From JAVEVF01 sp034005175 (GTDB lineage Bacteria; Actinomycetota; Coriobacteriia; Anaerosomatales; SLCP01): a stretch of DNA of 18,333 nucleotides. Every line of letters begins with the position of its first letter. Within the stretch, counting starts at the first letter, position 1. Location of the stretch: the NCBI GenBank assembly GCA_034005175.1, contig JAVEVF010000030.1, forward strand, positions 1 to 18,333. The letters run 5' to 3'. Below the pieces are notes generated by a model. The model worked only from the letters and a program-made list of their open reading frames with translations, was not told where the DNA came from and searched no databases. Below are positions 1-8,306 of this stretch, piece after piece. The position numbers and the translations under genes were made by a program.

Positions 1-2635
1 CGCGCCCCTCCGAGCTATGCTCGCCATCTCCTTTCGAGCTCTTCCCTGTCTCGTCTGCCTCATCCGCCTCCTCATGTATGCGCACGGAGACTGGTGTGCA
101 GCCATCGATCGTGCGTATCTCATCGGTGCCTGGCTCTGCTCGCAGCGTATCGCCGAGCGCGAGACGCAACCGTGTGAGCCCCGAAGCACCGTCAGGGTCA
201 GGGGGCTTTTCCAGATTCTCCGAGCCGCTCAGCAGCAACACTTCGCGTGCACGGGTGCACGCGACATACAGCACCCGTTTGCCCTCCTCCGCCTCGCGCT
301 GGCTGCATGTGGCCCTCATCTCTTCGAAACGCAAGGTGCGCCGATGCTCCGCTTTGCCGCCAACAGAGCTGGGAAGCGAGAGCTCCACCTCGAGTCGCCC
401 ATCACACATCTCAGTGCGTACGGCTCCCTTGTCCGGCGATGGCTGCTCGTTCAGCATCGGCAGCGCAACCACAGGGAACTCCAATCCCTTCGCCGCATGC
501 ATGCTCATGATCCGTACTGCCGAGGTGGCATCCTCGGTGGCTGCCACGGATGACTCCCGCTGCCCGAAGCGCGCTTCTGCGTCGACACGAGCTACGAGAG
601 CAGCGGCCCCCGCCCTGCCCGAGCCCTCGAACGCATCTGCCTTCCGTGTGAAGCGCAGAACGTTTGAGAGCGCTTGCAGACCCTCGTCGCCCCCGGCGAG
701 AAGCTCCACATCGAGACCGGCCTCCTCGACCGCACGCATGAGCACCTCGCCGAGAGCCATGGCCCCTGCTCGCTGTCTCGCGCGCTTGAGGGTCGCGTGC
801 AATCTCGTGGCAGCGGCCGCGTCGGCAGGCTCAAGGAGCGCCTCTGCCGCCGCAAGAGCATCGATGAGGTGGTGGCCGGTCTCCCGGGCGCCCTCGGCAT
901 TTCTCAGCAACCACACGCCATCGTCGCTCACTGAGCTCAGGGGCGACAGCAGAAGCGCTGCAAGGGCACGGTCATCGCGCGGGTTCACGATGACCCCGCA
1001 CAACGCGCGCATCATCGCCACTTCGGGCAGGTCCAGGAATCCGCCACCACCCACCACCAACACGGGAAAGCCCGCCTTGCGCAGAGCGGCGGCTACGGGC
1101 GGCGCGCTTGCATAGCGCCGAACGAGTACCACCATGTCGCCCGGGTTGACGCCGGCATCTCGAAGTTCGCCCAGCCGCGCTGCGAGGACTCCCGCTTCTG
1201 CCTGCCGACGCAAAGTGGCCTTGGCACGCGAGCAGTGCACGAGATCGACCATGACACGTGGAGTCTCCTGCGACACGAGAGGCGGGGCCGCTTCTTGTCG
1301 GCGCGCATCTAGTCGCAACAGCTCAGCGCCGAACAACGCCTCGCTCCCGAACACTCGGTTCACGAAAGTGATCACGTCGGGGTGTGATCGGTAGTTCTCA
1401 GTGAGCTCGACCGGATGAGCACCCGCCTCAGACATCTCGCATCGATGCGCTCGATACACGTCGATATCGGCACCTCGGAAACCGTAGATCGACTGCCGCT
1501 CATCTCCCACCGTACAGAGGTTGGTGCCGGCGACGGCTGATACGATGCGCATCTGAAGCGCGTCGGTGTCTTGGAACTCGTCGACCATGACCAGCCTGAA
1601 CGCGCGGCGGTAGCGCTCCCGCAGCTCAGGCCGCGCCTCTAGCAACCGCACCGCCTGCAGCTGTAGGTCAGCGAAGTCGAGCACCCCACGCTCTGCCCTG
1701 AGATGGGCGAGCACAGTGCGATATGCCGACGTGAGCTCGATGATCGTCTGCTTCGGCGTTGCGGTCAGAACCGCAACTGCCTCTGACAACAGGCGCATCC
1801 GTGTCGTGGTGATATCAGAGCAGATGTCCTTGATGGCAGCGGCGGAGCCGCCCGCTGCTGAGTAGCCTGCCAAGGCTCGCCAGAGCCGCGCCGCTATCTC
1901 CTCGGCACCCACACCCGAGCTGGCGACAAGCGGCTCGAGCTGTTCGATCATCCCCCTGCACGCCTCAACGTGATTCGCTGCGCCTCTTGACTTCGCGGTG
2001 TGGGGCGCCAGTGCGATCTCGGAATGTCGAAACAGCGCAAGCGCTTCCTGAAGGAGACCTCGAACGTCAGGCGCGCCGCCGATGTCGATATCGTTGCCGG
2101 TCAGTCCACGAGTCTCCAGCTCGAGAGTGATGGCATCGACGGCCCCCCACACTGGGTCGAACCCCCAGCGCGCAAAGAGGTCCCGTACCTCCTCTGAGGA
2201 ACCGTGCATCTCTCTTGCTGCCATCTCGAAGGCTTCTTCGCGAAGCTCGCGTGCAGCCGTCTCGTCGGCTACCGCAAACGCCGGATCGATCCCCGCTTCA
2301 AGGGCGTGACGTCGCAGCAGGCGCGCGCAGAAACCATGGATCGTCGAGATCCAGGCAGTGTCGACGGCACGAGCCTGTTGTGTGAGCCCCTCGACACGCA
2401 GCGAGGCACGCACGCGTTCCCCGAGCTCACCAGCGGCTTTATTCGTGAACGTGATGGTGAGTATCTCGTCGACAGCGACTGCCTCCCAGCCAGCCACGCG
2501 CTGGGGCAAGACAGCGTGCGCAAAGCGCTCGGTGAGCGCTCGGGTCTTGCCGGTACCCGCTCCTGCGCTCACCAGCACCGGTCCAACCAGTGTGGACGCC
2601 GCCTGGCGCTGGCCTTTGTTGAGAGCAAAGCTCAT
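1..2635 (-). CDS. addA: AddA-type ATP-dependent helicase/nuclease subunit A, partial (C-terminus beyond left edge)
   Basis: UvrD-like superfamily 1 helicase subunit of the AddAB double-strand-break resection complex. About 878 residues are visible with no stop before the edge. A Q-motif-like LNKGQRQAA precedes Walker A (GAGTGKT, residues 25-31). ITFTNKAAGEL (motif Ia), VDEFQD (Walker B, about 351-356), YGFRGAD and ENYRSHP, SMHAAKGLEFP (about 711-720) and YVACTRARE (about 790) follow in the family order. AddA proteins are usually about 1,200 residues and end in a PD-(D/E)XK nuclease; that domain would lie outside the window, so its presence is inferred. The ATG overlaps the addB stop in an ATGA arrangement, which fixes the start and implies translational coupling. 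It could be a stand-alone UvrD/PcrA, but the AddB partner makes AddA much more likely. AdnAB of mycobacteria is less likely because the partner lacks helicase motifs. Confidence 0.9.
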   Translation of the reverse strand, partial: MSFALNKGQRQAASTLVGPVLVSAGAGTGKTRALTERFAHAVLPQRVAGWEAVAVDEILTITFTNKAAGELGERVRASLRVEGLTQQARAVDTAWISTIHGFCARLLRRHALEAGIDPAFAVADETAARELREEAFEMAAREMHGSSEEVRDLFARWGFDPVWGAVDAITLELETRGLTGNDIDIGGAPDVRGLLQEALALFRHSEIALAPHTAKSRGAANHVEACRGMIEQLEPLVASSGVGAEEIAARLWRALAGYSAAGGSAAAIKDICSDITTTRMRLLSEAVAVLTATPKQTIIELTSAYRTVLAHLRAERGVLDFADLQLQAVRLLEARPELRERYRRAFRLVMVDEFQDTDALQMRIVSAVAGTNLCTVGDERQSIYGFRGADIDVYRAHRCEMSEAGAHPVELTENYRSHPDVITFVNRVFGSEALFGAELLRLDARRQEAAPPLVSQETPRVMVDLVHCSRAKATLRRQAEAGVLAARLGELRDAGVNPGDMVVLVRRYASAPPVAAALRKAGFPVLVVGGGGFLDLPEVAMMRALCGVIVNPRDDRALAALLLSPLSSVSDDGVWLLRNAEGARETGHHLIDALAAAEALLEPADAAAATRLHATLKRARQRAGAMALGEVLMRAVEEAGLDVELLAGGDEGLQALSNVLRFTRKADAFEGSGRAGAAALVARVDAEARFGQRESSVAATEDATSAVRIMSMHAAKGLEFPVVALPMLNEQPSPDKGAVRTEMCDGRLEVELSLPSSVGGKAEHRRTLRFEEMRATCSQREAEEGKRVLYVACTRAREVLLLSGSENLEKPPDPDGASGLTRLRLALGDTLRAEPGTDEIRTIDGCTPVSVRIHEEADEADETGKSSKGDGEHSSEGR

Positions 2636-5436
2636 ACCTCGGCCGCCTCCTTGCACAGACTGCGCGCAGTGCACGTCCGACACGAGCTGCATCCGCCCGC
2701 ACGCGGTGAGATCTCTCCCGCCCTGATACCCTCTGCCGCGTGAGCAACGCGCTCCTGTGCATCGGCGAGGATGGTCGCCATCTCCTCCGACGTCACGCCA
2801 TCGGTTCTCTTGCCGAGCTCCATGTCCGAGAAGCGCTCCTTAAGCCAGAGTCCACGCGCGCTGCGAGATCGCAACGATCGGAACACGCCGCCATGCGGTG
2901 GCAGCTCGAACATCTGGGCAGCGGCGGCGAGGTAGACAGGTAGCTGCAACACTCCCTGAGCGACGAAGGAACCATGGCCATACACGGTTGAGGCCGACTT
3001 GTAGTCGGTCACCACTAGCCCGACACCGTCGACGTCGACCCGGTCCACTCTCCCACGCAGCAACACGCCGCCGAACTCGAACGGACAGCCCTCCGCCTTC
3101 CCGAACGCCACCTCATGGGCGAAGGGCACATGCTCTGGCAGCCACGTCGCATCGTCCTCGATAACGTTCATCACCCATCTGCACACCTCCTCGCGTGTGA
3201 GCTCCTCGACAAGATCTGCTGGTCGCGGACTATCCGCCATCACTTCCTCAAACACCGTGCGCGCGACCTCACGTGCCTCAGAAAGCGTCCCTGGAGTGAT
3301 GCGCCGAGCCTCACCGTCTGCCGACCAACGCGTGTAGAAAGTCGCAAGCACCTCGTGCGCCATGCTTCCGGCCTCGCGAGCCTCAAACGCCACGTCCAGC
3401 TCACGGGGCCTGAGTGCGCGCTCGAAGAACCACCGGTACGGGCAGGTTGCATACACCTCGAGCTCTGAGACCGAGAACTCGTCACGCGACGCAAGCGCGT
3501 CTCGCACGCGGTCGGAAAGGAGCACCCCCCGCGGTGGACGCATCGATGATGGTTCGACTGCGCTGCGCGTCTTGCGTCTCCCAGGCGTGTACGCGACTGC
3601 TTCTCGCGCAAGTGATGTCTGGCCGAGCCTGCGAACCGGTATCCCCTTCGGGTGCGTACCGGATCTGACGTCTTCGAACGTGCGATAGAGATCCAGCGAT
3701 TCTTCCCAGAATACCGAGGGCCTGACTGTGTCCCCCGACATATCCGACACTGACCTCAACAGGTACAGGCGCTTTCGCGGGCGAGTCGCAAGCGTGTGGA
3801 AGAGCAGCCTCTCGGCAGCGCTGCTGTCAGGTCCTGTCGGAAGCCCCAGCCCCTCCAGCCATTCTGCGGCGAACGGCCGAGCGCGTTGGGCGGAGAACTC
3901 AGCTGCGGTCAGCCCTCCCACTATCACGACATCAAAACGCCGAGAGCGAACACGATGCGCCTCGGTGAAAACAACCTCGCCGATGCGTTCCGGCCCTCCG
4001 CGGGAGACCGACGCGCGCGCCAGCGCTATGCGCGCCTCTGGTTCATGTAGGCCCTCGCGCGTGTCTGCAAGGCTCGATATCACCTCCAGGACTGTCCGGT
4101 GTACCGCACAGTCCCAGCTGCCAGCTTCATGCGCGAGTCCTCGGCGTTCATCTGCCGCCACCAGCATCGAATCAACCAGATATTTCCATGTCTCAACCGC
4201 ATCGAGTCCAGAAGCCGCATGTGCGAGTCTGCGAGCGCTGCGAATCGCGCGGGACAGGGGTTCGATTCTCGCCGCATCGTCGAGTAACCGAGTCCCCGAG
4301 GTCCTGGCTCGGCGCCAACGAGCATCGAGGTCCTCGATCTGTGCCCCAGTCGCTCCCGAATACGGCGAGGCCAGAAAACCCATGAGGCGGCCGCGTGTGA
4401 GGTCCCGACCCGCAGCGACATCCATCAGGGCAAGAAGCGCACGGCCCATATGCGTGGCGGAGAGCGCCAGCGTTACGTCCAGGTTGATGTCGATGCCAAC
4501 CTGTTGAGCAGCTGCACGCGCAAGATCCATCCTGGAGGCAGCGTCCCTGAAGAGCACCGCGATTCGCTCGGGCGCCACTCCCGCCTCGATGCACTCGGCA
4601 GCACAGTCGAGCGCCAGCACGATCTCCAGCTCCGGACTCGCGGCCTCACCGAACACGACCTCTCCGGTCGGCTCGAGCACCTCCCTTGGCCCAAAGAGCT
4701 CTCTCTCGAAGTGCTGCAGCTCGCCTTCGGGTTCCGGGGAGTCAACATGTGTATGCTGGCCAACGAGACTGAGCCGATTCACAAGACCTGCCACGGCCTC
4801 TGTGGCGGGATGGGTCTTGTCCCACGGAAGCGCGACGCCCACATCCACACACGATGCTAGGCCGCATATGAACGCCTCTTGTGCGGCCGAGAGGTCGGTG
4901 AAGCGGTTGATCGCCACCGGCCCGCCAAGCTCAGGGGGATTCGTACCGAGAGACGCTGCCGCAGATGCCGGCTCAACGAGACCCTCGAGGTCAAGGAGGT
5001 GCGTGTAGCGCTCGAGCGCTGCAAGGACGTCGCGATCCTCCGGACTGCCGGCCTTCACCGCTGTCAGATTCGGAGCGGTTTCTGCGAGTGCCGCGACAAG
5101 GGTCACGAGCCCGGGCAGCTGGGCCGCCTCCTCAAGGGCGGTGAGAGCCGTCACCGCACACGCGCGCCGTGCGAGAACCTCCCGCGTAGCGGTCTGTACG
5201 AGCCGCCTGCCATCCCCATACAGCGCCCACAACTCGCCGATCCATCGATCCAGCACGACCGTGCGGACGCCCCCCACTCCGCGCGCCGTGAACTCATCGG
5301 CCACACGGCGCGCGTCCGGGGCGCTCGGCAGGGCCACCACGGGGCTCTCGCCTGCCTTCGCGGATTCGATGATTGGGCTATACAATCGTCCGGACTTGCC
5401 TGCGTTGGGCAGACCTGTCACCAAGGTGAGCGCCAT
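2632..5436 (-). CDS. addB: AddB-type helicase-nuclease subunit B with Fe-S nuclease domain
   Basis: 934-residue partner of AddA in recombinational repair of DNA ends. The N-terminus has a Walker-A-like GLPNAGKS (residues 8-15), as in AddB/RexB, but I see none of the full set of helicase motifs; AddB proteins are helicase-like without being active translocases. The C-terminal third is a PD-(D/E)XK nuclease: RGRVDRVD, then TDYKS with D811 and K813. Four cysteines fit the iron-sulphur staple described for AddB: C665 (in CPYRWFFE) and C919, C922, C928 with spacing C-x2-C-x5-C at the extreme C-terminus. The ATG start has GGGGAGG five bases upstream. The gene lies 49 bp after the YtxH-like gene and overlaps addA by 4 bp, so it is probably part of the rsmG-parAB operon. 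The family call is strong. Which nuclease (AddA or AddB) cuts which strand cannot be told here. Confidence 0.9.
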   Translation of the reverse strand: MALTLVTGLPNAGKSGRLYSPIIESAKAGESPVVALPSAPDARRVADEFTARGVGGVRTVVLDRWIGELWALYGDGRRLVQTATREVLARRACAVTALTALEEAAQLPGLVTLVAALAETAPNLTAVKAGSPEDRDVLAALERYTHLLDLEGLVEPASAAASLGTNPPELGGPVAINRFTDLSAAQEAFICGLASCVDVGVALPWDKTHPATEAVAGLVNRLSLVGQHTHVDSPEPEGELQHFERELFGPREVLEPTGEVVFGEAASPELEIVLALDCAAECIEAGVAPERIAVLFRDAASRMDLARAAAQQVGIDINLDVTLALSATHMGRALLALMDVAAGRDLTRGRLMGFLASPYSGATGAQIEDLDARWRRARTSGTRLLDDAARIEPLSRAIRSARRLAHAASGLDAVETWKYLVDSMLVAADERRGLAHEAGSWDCAVHRTVLEVISSLADTREGLHEPEARIALARASVSRGGPERIGEVVFTEAHRVRSRRFDVVIVGGLTAAEFSAQRARPFAAEWLEGLGLPTGPDSSAAERLLFHTLATRPRKRLYLLRSVSDMSGDTVRPSVFWEESLDLYRTFEDVRSGTHPKGIPVRRLGQTSLAREAVAYTPGRRKTRSAVEPSSMRPPRGVLLSDRVRDALASRDEFSVSELEVYATCPYRWFFERALRPRELDVAFEAREAGSMAHEVLATFYTRWSADGEARRITPGTLSEAREVARTVFEEVMADSPRPADLVEELTREEVCRWVMNVIEDDATWLPEHVPFAHEVAFGKAEGCPFEFGGVLLRGRVDRVDVDGVGLVVTDYKSASTVYGHGSFVAQGVLQLPVYLAAAAQMFELPPHGGVFRSLRSRSARGLWLKERFSDMELGKRTDGVTSEEMATILADAQERVAHAAEGIRAGEISPRAGGCSSCRTCTARSLCKEAAEV

Positions 5437-5440
5437 CAGT

Positions 5441-5459
5441 GCCTCCCCTTCTCGGAGGC
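5441..5459 (-). promoter_or_regulatory. Hairpin that could mask the addB ribosome binding site
   Basis: On the minus-strand RNA, GCCTCC (5459-5454) can pair with GGAGGC (5446-5441) around a 7-nt loop. The GGAGGC arm lies inside the addB Shine-Dalgarno sequence, so the folded form would hide it. This is seen in the sequence. The regulatory effect is inference, and a 6-bp stem may arise by chance. Confidence 0.3.
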
Positions 5460-5485
5460 CAGGGTCTCACTCGGCTCTGACACGC

Positions 5486-5782
5486 TTAGTTCGAGGCCTG
5501 TGCCCGGGTATATCGCTGCACGCCTTCACGAAGCTCTTGCACCTTGCGCCAAGCCACCTCTTCGTCCCTGCCGAGATAGCGATCGACGCGACCGCCGAGG
5601 CCTTCAGCCATGCGCTCGGCCCGATCAGCGATGTTGCGCGCCAACTCAGCTGCGTGCCGGGCCTCGGCAGCAAGCCTTCTTCGCGTTCGTGCACCACTGT
5701 CCGGCGCGATGAGGATGCCCATGAGAACGCCCACGATCAATCCCGTGAGCGCCCCGATGAAGAACCATTCGCTCCTGCGCAT
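5486..5782 (-). CDS. YtxH-domain small membrane protein
   Basis: 98-residue protein with one predicted N-terminal membrane segment (about residues 6-27). It is followed by the YtxH-family signature APDSGARTRRRL, where the family has a conserved AP-x-SG-x-x-TR turn. The rest is charged and alanine-rich (AEARHAAELARNIADRAERMAE) and likely forms an amphipathic helix or coiled coil exposed to the cytoplasm. The ATG lies only 2 bp after the parB stop, so translation is probably coupled to parB. The YtxH family is linked to general stress in Bacillus, but its biochemical role is poorly defined. I infer no enzyme activity. Its position could mean a membrane-linked accessory role near the segregation machinery, but position alone does not show that. 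Confidence 0.8.
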   Translation of the reverse strand: MRRSEWFFIGALTGLIVGVLMGILIAPDSGARTRRRLAAEARHAAELARNIADRAERMAEGLGGRVDRYLGRDEEVAWRKVQELREGVQRYTRAQASN

Positions 5783-5784
5783 CC

Positions 5785-6657
5785 TCAGCTCTCCTCTCCC
5801 GTCGCAGCGGATGCCTCACCCTCGACCAGCAAGCGGAATATACGCTCTAGCTCCTCTTCGCCGTGGAACTCGATCTCGATCTTGCCCTTCTTTTGCGTCT
5901 GTCGCACCCGCACTCCCGTGGCAAGCATGCGCCGTAGCTTGCGCGCTACGATCTTGAAGGACTTCGGCGTCTGTGGGCGCGGGGCACGCTCGACCTGCCC
6001 GGCCGCGTACAGACGAGCCAGGTTCTCTGTCTCGCGGACAGACAATCCTTCTGCGATGACTTTGTCGGCGAGCTTGATACGCATCGCCTCGTCTGAGACC
6101 GAGAGGATCGTCCTCGCGTGACCGGCGGAGAGCCTCCCCTCATACACATGTCCCTGGACTTCCTCTGGGAGGTCGAGGAGACGCAGTGCGTTTGTGACTG
6201 CCGAGCGCGATTTCGAGACCTTATCGGCAAGTTCGGCTTGAGTCATCTGGTGTTCGGTGAGCAAACGACGATAGCCGCGCGCCTCTTCGATGGGGTTCAA
6301 GTCCTCACGCTGGAGATTCTCTATGAGAGCAAGCTCGAGCGACTCGGTCTCGCCGATGTTGAGCACGCGCACAGGAATCCGCTCAAGACCCGCGACCCGT
6401 GCTGCTCTCCAACGCCGCTCACCTGCGATTATCTGGTATCCGTCATGGTGAGGCCTGACGATGACCGGCTGCAACACGCCCACCTTGCGCACCGAGTCCG
6501 CAAGCTCGGCCACCGCCTCTTCATCGATGTCCGTTCGCGGCTGCTTGGGGTTCGGCGTAATCTGGTCGAGTGCGACCTCGAGGATGTCCTCAACGCCCTC
6601 ATCCATGGTACTTGGTATCAGGGCTGAAAGCCCGCGGCCCAATCCCCTCTTAGACAC
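5785..6657 (-). CDS. parB: ParB chromosome-partitioning protein (Spo0J family)
   Basis: 290-residue parS-binding CTP-dependent clamp. The N-terminal KRGLGRGLSALIP (3-15) is the short conserved segment through which ParB proteins contact ParA. The CTP-binding region has GERRWRAARVAG (79-90; the GERRxRA box) and ENLQREDLNPIEEA (113-126). The helix-turn-helix MTQAELADKVSKSRSAVTNALRLL (about 138-161) is the parS reader. A C-terminal dimerisation domain fills the last 60-70 residues. The start is GTG, 8 bp inside the end of parA, which suggests coupled synthesis of the pair. Two perfect parS sites lie 1.6 kb away at the head of the same gene block. The length is normal for chromosomal ParB, and I see nothing missing. 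Confidence 0.96.
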   Translation of the reverse strand: MSKRGLGRGLSALIPSTMDEGVEDILEVALDQITPNPKQPRTDIDEEAVAELADSVRKVGVLQPVIVRPHHDGYQIIAGERRWRAARVAGLERIPVRVLNIGETESLELALIENLQREDLNPIEEARGYRRLLTEHQMTQAELADKVSKSRSAVTNALRLLDLPEEVQGHVYEGRLSAGHARTILSVSDEAMRIKLADKVIAEGLSVRETENLARLYAAGQVERAPRPQTPKSFKIVARKLRRMLATGVRVRQTQKKGKIEIEFHGEEELERIFRLLVEGEASAATGEES

Positions 6658-7453
6658 GATCGATCACTTCCTTCGCCAGTGCGCGATAGGCGAGCGCACC
6701 CTTGCCGTTGGGGTCGTACAGCGTCACCGGCTGACCGAAGCTCGGAGCCTCAGAGAGCCGCACTGAGCGCGGGATGAGCACGTCGAAGACCTTTTCCTCG
6801 AAGAAGTCCCTCACCTCGTCCACGACCTGTTGGGAGAGCTTCGTCCGCACGTCGTACATCGTCATCACGACGCCAAACACCTCAAGCAGGGGGTTGAGAT
6901 GCGCGCGCACAAGCCGCACGCTATCCAGAAGTTTGGAAAGTCCTTCCAGTGCATAGTACTCGCACTGGATGGGGATGATAAGTCCATTTGCCGCCGTGAG
7001 GGCGTTAACCGTGAGCAAGCCCAGTGAAGGGGGGCAGTCGATGATGACGAAATCGAAGTCCGGCAGGACGGGCGCAAGGATGGTCTTCAGCCGAGTCTCC
7101 CTGCTCATCGCCGAGACAAGCTCGATCTCGGCCCCAGCCAGCTGTATCGTCGCAGGTACAGCGAACACATGTTCGACTTCAACGGGCTCGATCAACGACC
7201 CCAGATCCTGTTCCCCGAGCAAAGCATCGTAAACACACTGTGTTCTCTGGTTGCGGTTCAGGCCGAACCCCGAAGTCGCATTCCCCTGAGGATCAAGGTC
7301 GACCAACAGCACGCGCTTCCCGAGTTCGCCGAGACACGCGCTGAGATTCACCGCCGTCGTGCTCTTGCCCACGCCGCCCTTCTGATTGACGACCGCCAGA
7401 ATCCTGGCCTGCGCCACGGGCTCGTGCAAGATGACCCCATCCTCTTGAGCCAC
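6650..7453 (-). CDS. parA: ParA/Soj chromosome-partitioning ATPase
   Basis: P-loop ATPase that forms a DNA-bound gradient and moves ParB-parS complexes. The deviant Walker A is KGGVGKST (residues 25-32 from the chosen start) with both signature lysines. VLLVDLDPQGNAT follows (Walker A'), then FVIIDCPPSLG (Walker B region). I chose the GTG at 7453 because GGAGGAGG (7466-7459) sits five bases upstream. An in-frame ATG at 7486 would add 11 residues but has no recognisable ribosome binding site. The remaining roughly 16 residues before the core ILAVVNQKGG are still longer than in Bacillus Soj, which starts almost at the core. It overlaps parB by 8 bp. MinD and plasmid ParA are alternatives, but the parB and parS context settles chromosomal ParA. 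Confidence 0.95.
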   Translation of the reverse strand: MAQEDGVILHEPVAQARILAVVNQKGGVGKSTTAVNLSACLGELGKRVLLVDLDPQGNATSGFGLNRNQRTQCVYDALLGEQDLGSLIEPVEVEHVFAVPATIQLAGAEIELVSAMSRETRLKTILAPVLPDFDFVIIDCPPSLGLLTVNALTAANGLIIPIQCEYYALEGLSKLLDSVRLVRAHLNPLLEVFGVVMTMYDVRTKLSQQVVDEVRDFFEEKVFDVLIPRSVRLSEAPSFGQPVTLYDPNGKGALAYRALAKEVIDRV

Positions 7454-7531
7454 GACGGCCTCCTCCCCGGGAATCTGAGACGACATTGGCTAGTATATGC
7501 TATCCCCGCGAGAACTGAAAGACCTCCGGAC

Positions 7532-8242
7532 CTATGCGAGTGGCTTCCTCTGAGCAAGACCTGGACGTCTGGGGAGGGCCACCGGTGACTCCTCGATCCT
7601 CCGGTAGCGAACCATCGTCCTTCGCTCTCCGCCAGGCAGCAAGTAGGGGTGCCACTGATCTTCACGCAGCCCCACGCGAACCGCGGCGCTCGCGCCCGAA
7701 ATGCGCTCCTCTTCCGAGGGCTTTCCCTTCATAGCGAGCAAGCACCCACCGGGGCTCAGAAGCGGGGCGGCGAGCTCCACCAGCGAAGGTAAGGTGGCAA
7801 GGGCTCGGGTCACGACGATTGTATAGTGACACGGCCGGATATGCGCTGCCTCTTCGGAGCGCATTGCGAATACCTCCGAGCCATTCAACCCCCCGAGCTC
7901 CTCCACCATCTCCTGGAGGAATCTCGCCTTCTTCTTCACCGCCTCGATGAGATCGACGGATTGGCCGAGTGCAATGGCAAGCGGAATCCCCGGATAGCCT
8001 GCTCCCGACCCGATGTCTGCGATCGGTCCGCCGGGATCTTCGAACCATCGGACGGCCGCCAGGGAGTCAAGCACGTGGAGTGTCAGGGCGCTTTCACGAT
8101 TGGTTATCGCGGTGAGGTTCATCCGAGCGTTGGCCTGAAGGACAAGATCCAGGTGCTTCAGCACAGCAGCCACCTGCTCATCCGTTAGGCTCACGCCAAG
8201 ACGCGCAGCCTCTCTGATTGTCTGTTCGCGCTCTCCGCTCAC
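7532..8242 (-). CDS. rsmG: 16S rRNA m7G527 methyltransferase RsmG (GidB)
   Basis: 236-residue SAM-dependent enzyme that methylates N7 of G527 (E. coli numbering) in 16S rRNA; loss gives low-level streptomycin resistance in many bacteria. Visible marks are MNLTAI (41-46), HVLDSL (56-61) and the SAM-binding glycine loop DIGSGAGYPGIP (76-87), followed by the acidic strand DLIEAVKKKARFL. The start is GTG with AAAGGA about seven bases upstream. It is probably the first gene of the rsmG-parA-parB-ytxH-addB-addA unit. The C-terminal tail, rich in Arg/Pro (from about residue 215), is somewhat longer than in the E. coli enzyme (207 aa). The family call is secure. Confidence 0.95.
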   Translation of the reverse strand: MSGEREQTIREAARLGVSLTDEQVAAVLKHLDLVLQANARMNLTAITNRESALTLHVLDSLAAVRWFEDPGGPIADIGSGAGYPGIPLAIALGQSVDLIEAVKKKARFLQEMVEELGGLNGSEVFAMRSEEAAHIRPCHYTIVVTRALATLPSLVELAAPLLSPGGCLLAMKGKPSEEERISGASAAVRVGLREDQWHPYLLPGGERRTMVRYRRIEESPVALPRRPGLAQRKPLA

Positions 8243-8256
8243 ACGTACGTCCTTTG

Positions 8257-8284
8257 TGACGATGTTTCACGTGAAACATCGTCA
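8257..8284. promoter_or_regulatory. parS centromere site 1 in a 28-bp perfect palindrome
   Basis: The core 8263-8278 reads TGTTTCACGTGAAACA, identical to the conserved bacterial parS consensus. Its two-fold symmetry continues outward six more bases on each side, so 8257-8284 is a perfect 28-bp palindrome. It lies 15 bp upstream of the rsmG start, in the leader of the operon that encodes ParA and ParB. ParB loads here as a CTP-dependent clamp. Because it sits in the leader, ParB binding may also damp expression of its own operon (inference). Confidence 0.95.
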
Positions 8285-8306
8285 GATTCCTCTCAGTCTT
8301 GACTTC

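Noticed and set aside
78..1115. 345-codon plus-strand frame opposite addA
   Set aside because: It is Ser/Arg/Ala-rich with no domain, and the minus strand carries ordered SF1 helicase motifs over the same bases.
5141..6121. 326-codon plus-strand frame opposite addB, the YtxH-like gene and parB
   Set aside because: It spans three well-supported minus-strand genes and their junctions, so it is a shadow frame.
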